Of a stretch of 64,000 bases of DNA, positions 58,172 to 64,000 are shown piece after piece. The notes under the pieces were generated by a model, which made no database searches, was not told the origin of the DNA, and saw only the letters and a program-made list of their open reading frames with translations. Positions within the stretch are counted from its first letter, which is position 1, and each line of letters begins with the position of its first letter. Made by a program: the position numbers and the translations under genes. Source of the DNA: Drosophila pseudoobscura (taxonomy: Eukaryota; Arthropoda; Insecta; Diptera; Drosophilidae); contig NC_046681.1 in NCBI RefSeq assembly GCF_009870125.1, forward strand, positions 5,097,001 through 5,161,000, written 5' to 3'.

Positions 58172-61100
58172 GTGAGTATTTAGTAGATGGTGCTAGGTGT
58201 GCTGCGCCCCGTGCCCAGAGTTGTTCGTTCTACCCGCATGACCACCCATCCGACCTGTTCATCTAGTATTTACCCTGCATGGAAATAATCTACATTTGTA
58301 CTATGTATTTAGTAGTTTTATCTAGTAGTATACGCGCTCCCTTGATTTACGAGAGCTGTGCGTAATAAACAACTATTTATCGAACGGCGGAATCGAACTC
58401 GCTGGATTTATTTACATACATACATATATCTACAAATAGTACTCGTACAGCCACCCAATGATAGATTAATTCAGTGGGTTTGCGAAATGTCTAGAACTAT
58501 AATGAAGTTTATGGGGAATACAATATTGTTGGTGCGATATAAAAAGTTCGAAATTCATTGACCTTTGTGCTTCATCAGTATATGTGGCTGAAGCTTCCCT
58601 CTCTCGCTCGCTCGCTCTCTCTTCCAGTGTGGCTTAGCAGTTAAGGATGAGCTTTCATATCCGGCATGAAATCGAATAGAGAACGACACCTTTTTGTTTT
58701 ACCTCTAAAAAATATGTTGCACACGAAAATGTCGTCATACTGCGAAACTTTTTGGAATCAATTTCATAGTTTTTTGTGTATCTCTTGCTGGATTTTATCT
58801 CCGTTTGTCGTCACTACTAACTCTTTGTATAATCCGTAGAAATGTGAAAAGATCGATGATGGGAGACCAAAATTCGCCCAAGAAATATTTCACTCTATGT
58901 AAATTAAATAAAAATTAAATGTACATGCGATTGATTATCATTGATTTTTAATAACCTATTGACCCACTGACCCACTACTCCTTCAGAACTGCAACTGTCG
59001 GAGATAATCGGTATATTTTCGCTTGCTTGCGGTTTCATTAGTGGTTTTTGCAAGCAGGGCAATACGTAGCTTTATGGAGTATAGCCAATAATCAGTTCGA
59101 ATTGTCACTGATGACTCGCAAAACCAAGCTTCTTCCTCTTCATAAAAGTAGTTCTTAGTCATGTTTTTTGTGTCCATATTTAAGGCAATCCCTCAAAAGT
59201 GATCCTATCTAAGCAGAATCAGCCTCCAATATTTGAAAATAAATACATTTATTTAGGGGTCAAACCCCGTACGCACACGCCTCAAACGCGCCACGCGCAA
59301 ACCCCCGGCGTGGAGATGAGTAAAGTATCGCACGACGACCCAAAACTTATTTATACAATAGAGAGATTATTATAAAATTATTCTCAGTTTATTTTGGTCA
59401 CTGGTTTATAAAATGAGTACTCTTCTCTTTCCGTTATTCTTGCAATTTTTGTATTCGGTTGCTGTTGGCTTGGTCAGAGAGGATTGCAGGCCGTCATCGC
59501 ATTTAGTCCTTGGTGTTGTTGTGTGCACGGCAGAGAGAAAAGTATCTCATTGAGGGTAGAAGGCTTCGCCAGACATTTGAAAGAACACAGCGCCATTTGC
59601 AGGATAAAACAAGTGATTATGAATGAGAATTGCAGTGGAAATCGGATGTAATGCGAAACCCAGACATTTACATAAGCCCGACAAATGAATTCATACATTT
59701 TCATACAATGACTACGAGTTTGTATTCACTTGTCACTTTTATTCACATTGCTAATAATTTCTTGTTTATGAATATAATTTTTGCGAAATATTTCTTCCTT
59801 CGGAAATTGTCAATAATTGTCCCAATTAGCAGCCCGAGAGGAGCGCGTTGCACGATTCACGTCGCTGCTGCTGGGCTTTCTGTGGGATTATTTGAGTTTT
59901 CCTTTTGATGAACACTAATGACAGCTAAGTGAAAATTAATTGACTTATATACGCCAAACAGGTCGACTTTTAGGGGCCCAGCACTGCGACGGCCCACAAG
60001 AGTTAATTTAATTTAAATTTGAAGGTCGTGAGTGTTTACTTTTCAAGTAAGATTGGGTACGGTTGGGTTCGATTGGTGATCACTGATCATGGTGTGTTCT
60101 CTGCATATTTATTCTAGCTATTATCAATCAAGCAACGCACGTAGAACCCGCGCTGGCCCCAACGAACCTTGAATATTTATTCTTCGAGAGTTGTTCGTGG
60201 TCGCCTGTAAGCTTTATTTTCGACGAGACTATTTCTGTGGCTGTGATTTCGAAAATATTCCATATAAGTATATACACATGTACACATACCATGAACTCCA
60301 AGACCTCCTTTATGACACGCACACATTTCACAGTTCGAGGAAACGCCTCTTGATTAGGACAGGTTCCTCCTCGTTCTTGTTTAATGAGCCCCCTTGGGGG
60401 GTAACCTTTAGCTCTCGCCCACCAAGTCGAGTGGGTATAATTTTCACATTAGTGTTTTCCTTCGCAGAGATTTTCCTTAATTTGTTTTGTGGGCGTTGTC
60501 TCAGACACGCCGCCTCCTTCAACACGAATTTGTGGACTTTGTACTCAACGAATAGGCCAAGATATTTATGGAAATTAAATTCGAGTATACGAGTATACGC
60601 TTACACGTGTGTGCCTATGGGCCGAGAGCGTGATCAAATAGAAATTATTAACAATTTATTGTATAATTAAATGGAAACTGGTTAAATGGCATACACATTC
60701 GCCTTTCCTTGCACTCGTATTGTTCGTATATGAAGAATCTGCCAAGAAAGGGAAGGGAGGAGCAAAGGGTATTTATCGGAGACCTGGAGAGACTGCTTGA
60801 GTATCGTCGCGACTTCCAACAACATTTCATGTTTGAACTATCAGTTCGAGCAAATAAAAATACATATTTACATATAAAACAAACATCTCTATATCTAGCG
60901 TGCATTCAACCAGAGGCCCTGAGATCTCGTTCTCTTCGAGTCTCTCTCTCTGTCTCTCCTTTTTCAGTTGGCGCTACTTGGATCCAAAAACCAGTTGAAT
61001 GTAACTCTCAGCTGCGGGCGGCTACAGCCAAAACAAGTTTACAATTTTTAGTTTGGTTTTTTTCTAAACTTGATCGGCTTTGGCTCTGCAGTGAGTCCCT

Positions 61101-61649
61101 CACTGTCGCACTTATTGTACATATGATTAGCCAGCGTGGGGAGATTGAAAAAGATCCGAGAATATGTACATACATATATGTACATGTGTATGTATGTGTG
61201 TTAAAATGCACAAGGCCGAAGCCCGAAGCCCCGACCGACTGAGGGGCGCTGCCGCATGACGCGTTTGAAACCAAGTCTTCGGTGCGTATTTTGTAGTTAG
61301 CAAATGTTAAATGAATGCGATTCACATTCACATGATGTCAACAATGTTGTACATATTTATTTTAATTACCCAAAAATCAACCGATAGGCTGCAAATGGCT
61401 GAAATTAAAAACATGTGTGCCATGAGGCATGAGGCATGAGGCCGTGCAATTTATATCAATTTTCAGAAGTACTTATCGAGGATAAAAAATAAACAACGGA
61501 AAGAACTCGCTGTTGTGTTTGTTTATGGAAGCGTTTATTAAGCCGACATATTGTGATGGAAATTAATTGCCGAGCTGCGGAATTTAGGGACCAGTAACCG
61601 CTCCACCACCAGTAGAGTGCGCGCGCTCGAAAGCTCTTGCCCACCGCTT

Positions 61650-61705
61650 AAGAGAGAGAAAGAGAGCGAGAGCGTCGAAGAGAGAGCGAGAGAGCGAGAG
61701 AGATA
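61650..61705. promoter_or_regulatory. GAGA-rich cluster, promoter-like
   Basis: Dense GAGAG/GAGCG repeats, typical of GAGA-factor binding. About 85 bp downstream, CTCAGTCT at 61785-61792 matches the fly initiator (TCAGTC). No TATA box is at the right distance, and DPE spacing is not exact. Candidate promoter of an unseen plus-strand gene. Confidence 0.35.
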
Positions 61706-62759
61706 ACGCTCTGCTACTTGTTGAGTCACGCATACGCGCTCATGTGTGTGCGTCTCTTCGGGGGCCCCGTGGAAGATCGCGCTGCTCAGTCTTTTCCGCC
61801 TCGCGCCGATGGTCGTTCGGGTCGCAGCAGTGTTCTACAAACTATTTATATGCATATATAACTATTCCGACTATCCATACGTACATACATACATATGTCC
61901 GACAAGCAAACAAAACTCATAAATAGTGTAGCTCTGTGTCCATCGAGTGTGCAGTGCGTGTGTCTGTGTGCTATTTTCGAGTTGTAATACATACAAAAAG
62001 AAAATCAAATCAAAGGAACGGAACGGAACGGAAAGGAAACGAAAGGAACCACTGGAAGAGCATGACCTCCGCGTAGCATGCCACAAATAAAACCGAAAGC
62101 AAGGCGCAGAAAAAGGAAATTCATTATAATGGTGTGTGTTTGTGTGTGTGTGTGTGTGTGTGCTCGTTATCAGACCATCTGTGTAATCAATTGATTGGCA
62201 CACCCACCTACCGCCCACCCTCTTATTGGGCAACGCTCTTTGTTTTTTTTCAACATTTGTATGTATTGTTTTTGTTTCAATATTTCCGCTCCAATAAACC
62301 GCGAGAGCCCCCAAAAGCGCCAGAGCGCCCTTTGCCCGTAGAAAGCAGTGCATTTCACAAATACATACATACATATGTACATATGTATAAGACTGATCAA
62401 AATATCCTCAATTCAAGTGTAAACCGGACTATCGAATGAGCTCATTCATCGAGTCAAGTGCAGCTATCGAATCGTTGGAAATATTGACATTTTATCAGTT
62501 TTCAATCTTATCAGCTACAGTATTTATTTGCTATGAAAGTGTGTGTTTTAGTAATTGATTAATATCTATCAAATCAATGTTTAAGTCCACGAATCCACAC
62601 GTTTTGCAGTAAACGATGGTGTTGTCCTCCACAGTGAGGGGATTATGTATATCCCATTTTTGTGAAACGCACTGTGCTTTAATTTTCAGCTGAAATTCGC
62701 TCTGCTCGCCTCGGTTCGCCTTTTGTCGCGTTTGACTTTTGGGTTGGCTTTATCTTATC

Positions 62760-62800
62760 GCCCGTCCGTCCGTCCGTCCGTCCGTCTGTCCGTCCGTCTG
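62760..62800. repeat. CCGT/CTGT tetranucleotide repeat
   Basis: About ten units of CCGT with two CTGT variants. Confidence 0.9.
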
Positions 62801-64000
62801 TTGGCGACCGAAGTAGAGTCTCGCTGTCGGTGTCGTTGTTTTTGTGGATTTGTTGTTGACAGCAGAAAGCAACAACTAAGACAAGTAACTAAAATGGAAA
62901 AAAAAGCATTCATTCCATATACATATGTACATAACCTTAGCACCTTATACGCTCGCTTGGGGTGTGCTTAATTTATTATTTGCTCTTCAAAAAAAAAAAA
63001 AATAAATAAATAAAACGTTTGCCAAATATGGGAGAAACATGGCTAATAAAGACATGTTTGTTTGAACCAAGAATAATGGTATTTCAGGGGTGTATCATGT
63101 CCGTCATTTGACAGAGGAATGGGCGGAGTATAAAATTAAGTATATACCAAGTAATGTTTGCGGTTACTCGTATTTTGAACACTTTATTTGATGATCGGTT
63201 ACAAATGTCAACTGAGCGCAAGGCTAGTACAAGATATGTGACTGCCAATCGGCGGATCACCAAAAGACTGTACTTAAGATACCCAAACTCCCGATCTCGA
63301 GCCCTCTCTCGTAGCATCCGGGCTGGTCAGGGAATCTGCCTACTCGACGATCTTGCAGAAGTCACTTCGCCCAGTGGCCAATTTATTAATGCATATTTAT
63401 TAAATGTACTTTGAGGTCTGTTTTGTTACATTCCACGCTTATGCGTGACTGGCAATTGTCCGCTGAAACAGCTGATTTTGTGTGTCTCTTAAGCCTCTTA
63501 AGCGTATTACGAATATCTACTGCCTTAACTTGTTTCTATATTATTTACGATCCTTGTGAAATTATTATGTATCGTGTAATTATTACACAAAACCCTAGAG
63601 ACTGCATGCCACCCTAGTGGGATAGGATTATTTGATATTTCATTTCGAAATAGAGATATCCGTGAAGCTGTTTTTGGTAGTTGGGCAAATTATCATCAAC
63701 TATACCGGGGTCATTCGAAACGAATGTGTCCGCTCGCTTATGGGTAATTTGTACATATCGAATCAATGTCATTTCAACATTTGAACACTCTCTCTACTAC
63801 CACTCTCATACTGCTATCTAAGCTCTGTCAGAGTCCGTATTATTTTCGCAATATTTAGTCAGAACTGAAAATGATTAAATTGGAAGAAAATAAGATTAAG
63901 AATTGTATACAATTCCTCACAAACTAGGGAATTATAAAGAAACGTCTTAATGGCGAATTTAATTTACTTACTAGGGTCGTAAAAGCCTTTCAACGAGAGA

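Larger units (their letters stand above)
54796..64000. other. 9.2 kb gene-free region
   Basis: No convincing protein gene apart from a possible small first exon near 58155. It contains many TACATATGTA-type runs (56068, 61160, 61885, 62365), a TG tract (62131-62162), a CCGT tract (62760-62800) and a GAGA cluster (61650-61705). This looks like promoter-proximal or large-intron regulatory DNA of a gene beyond the right edge. Confidence 0.45.

Noticed and set aside
60055-60080. Sequence resembling a tRNA T-arm (ggttcgat)
   Set aside because: No A box, acceptor stem or cloverleaf could be drawn around it.
62131-62162. TG repeat as a possible coding or structural element
   Set aside because: Ordinary dinucleotide microsatellite.
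63154-63414. 86-codon plus-strand frame near the right edge
   Set aside because: Composition and lack of any recognisable motif suggest chance; neither promoter nor splice signals support it.

Overview
The window is nuclear DNA from a Drosophila fly. It encodes a protein identical, as far as I remember it, to fly RpS21. It also carries short GT-AG introns, TATA/initiator promoters, an RR-2 cuticle gene and many TACATATGTA-type runs. The neighbourhood (several C1GalT-like galactosyltransferases, a cuticle gene, an ANKRD29-like gene, RpS21) matches what I recall of D. melanogaster 2L cytological region 23 (Muller element B). The interspersed repeats resemble those of the obscura group, so that group is my best guess; the species is not determined.

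Layout. 0-12.5 kb: gene-free DNA with two broken F-box/LRR remnants and a copied F-box upstream flank at the left edge. 12.5-23 kb: a C1GalT-like (GT31) gene (-), the cuticle gene Cpr23B (+), a second C1GalT-like gene (+) with a Lys/Thr tail and a TIR element in its first intron, and a gene (-) whose exons join into a two-domain C1GalT-like protein with a degenerate first domain. 24.5-35 kb: a young, rearranged block. Two almost identical clip-domain serine protease homologues (SPHs) lie tail to tail in a large inverted duplication around an intronless PP2C gene and a LINE relic. A third SPH copy follows. One arm holds a roughly 1.1 kb Helentron/DINE-like insertion. 35.5-37.8 kb: a decayed C1GalT copy and an intact C1GalT-like gene. 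39.1-42.4 kb: a four-exon ankyrin-repeat gene (-). 42.4-46.8 kb: gene-free. 46.8-52 kb: two intronless F-box/LRR genes (-) and a broken third. 52.7-53.4 kb: RpS21 (+) behind DRE-type sites. 53.4-64 kb: gene-free, with a dispersed repeat, a GAGA-rich promoter-like stretch and one possible small first exon of a gene running out of the window.

Together the C1GalT-like genes look like a local family of Golgi type II membrane enzymes, extending mucin-type O-glycans, that is expanding, fusing and decaying. The SPH genes are inactive proteases homogenised by gene conversion. No operons or prokaryotic features are present. Exon joins were checked by reading frame and splice consensus only.
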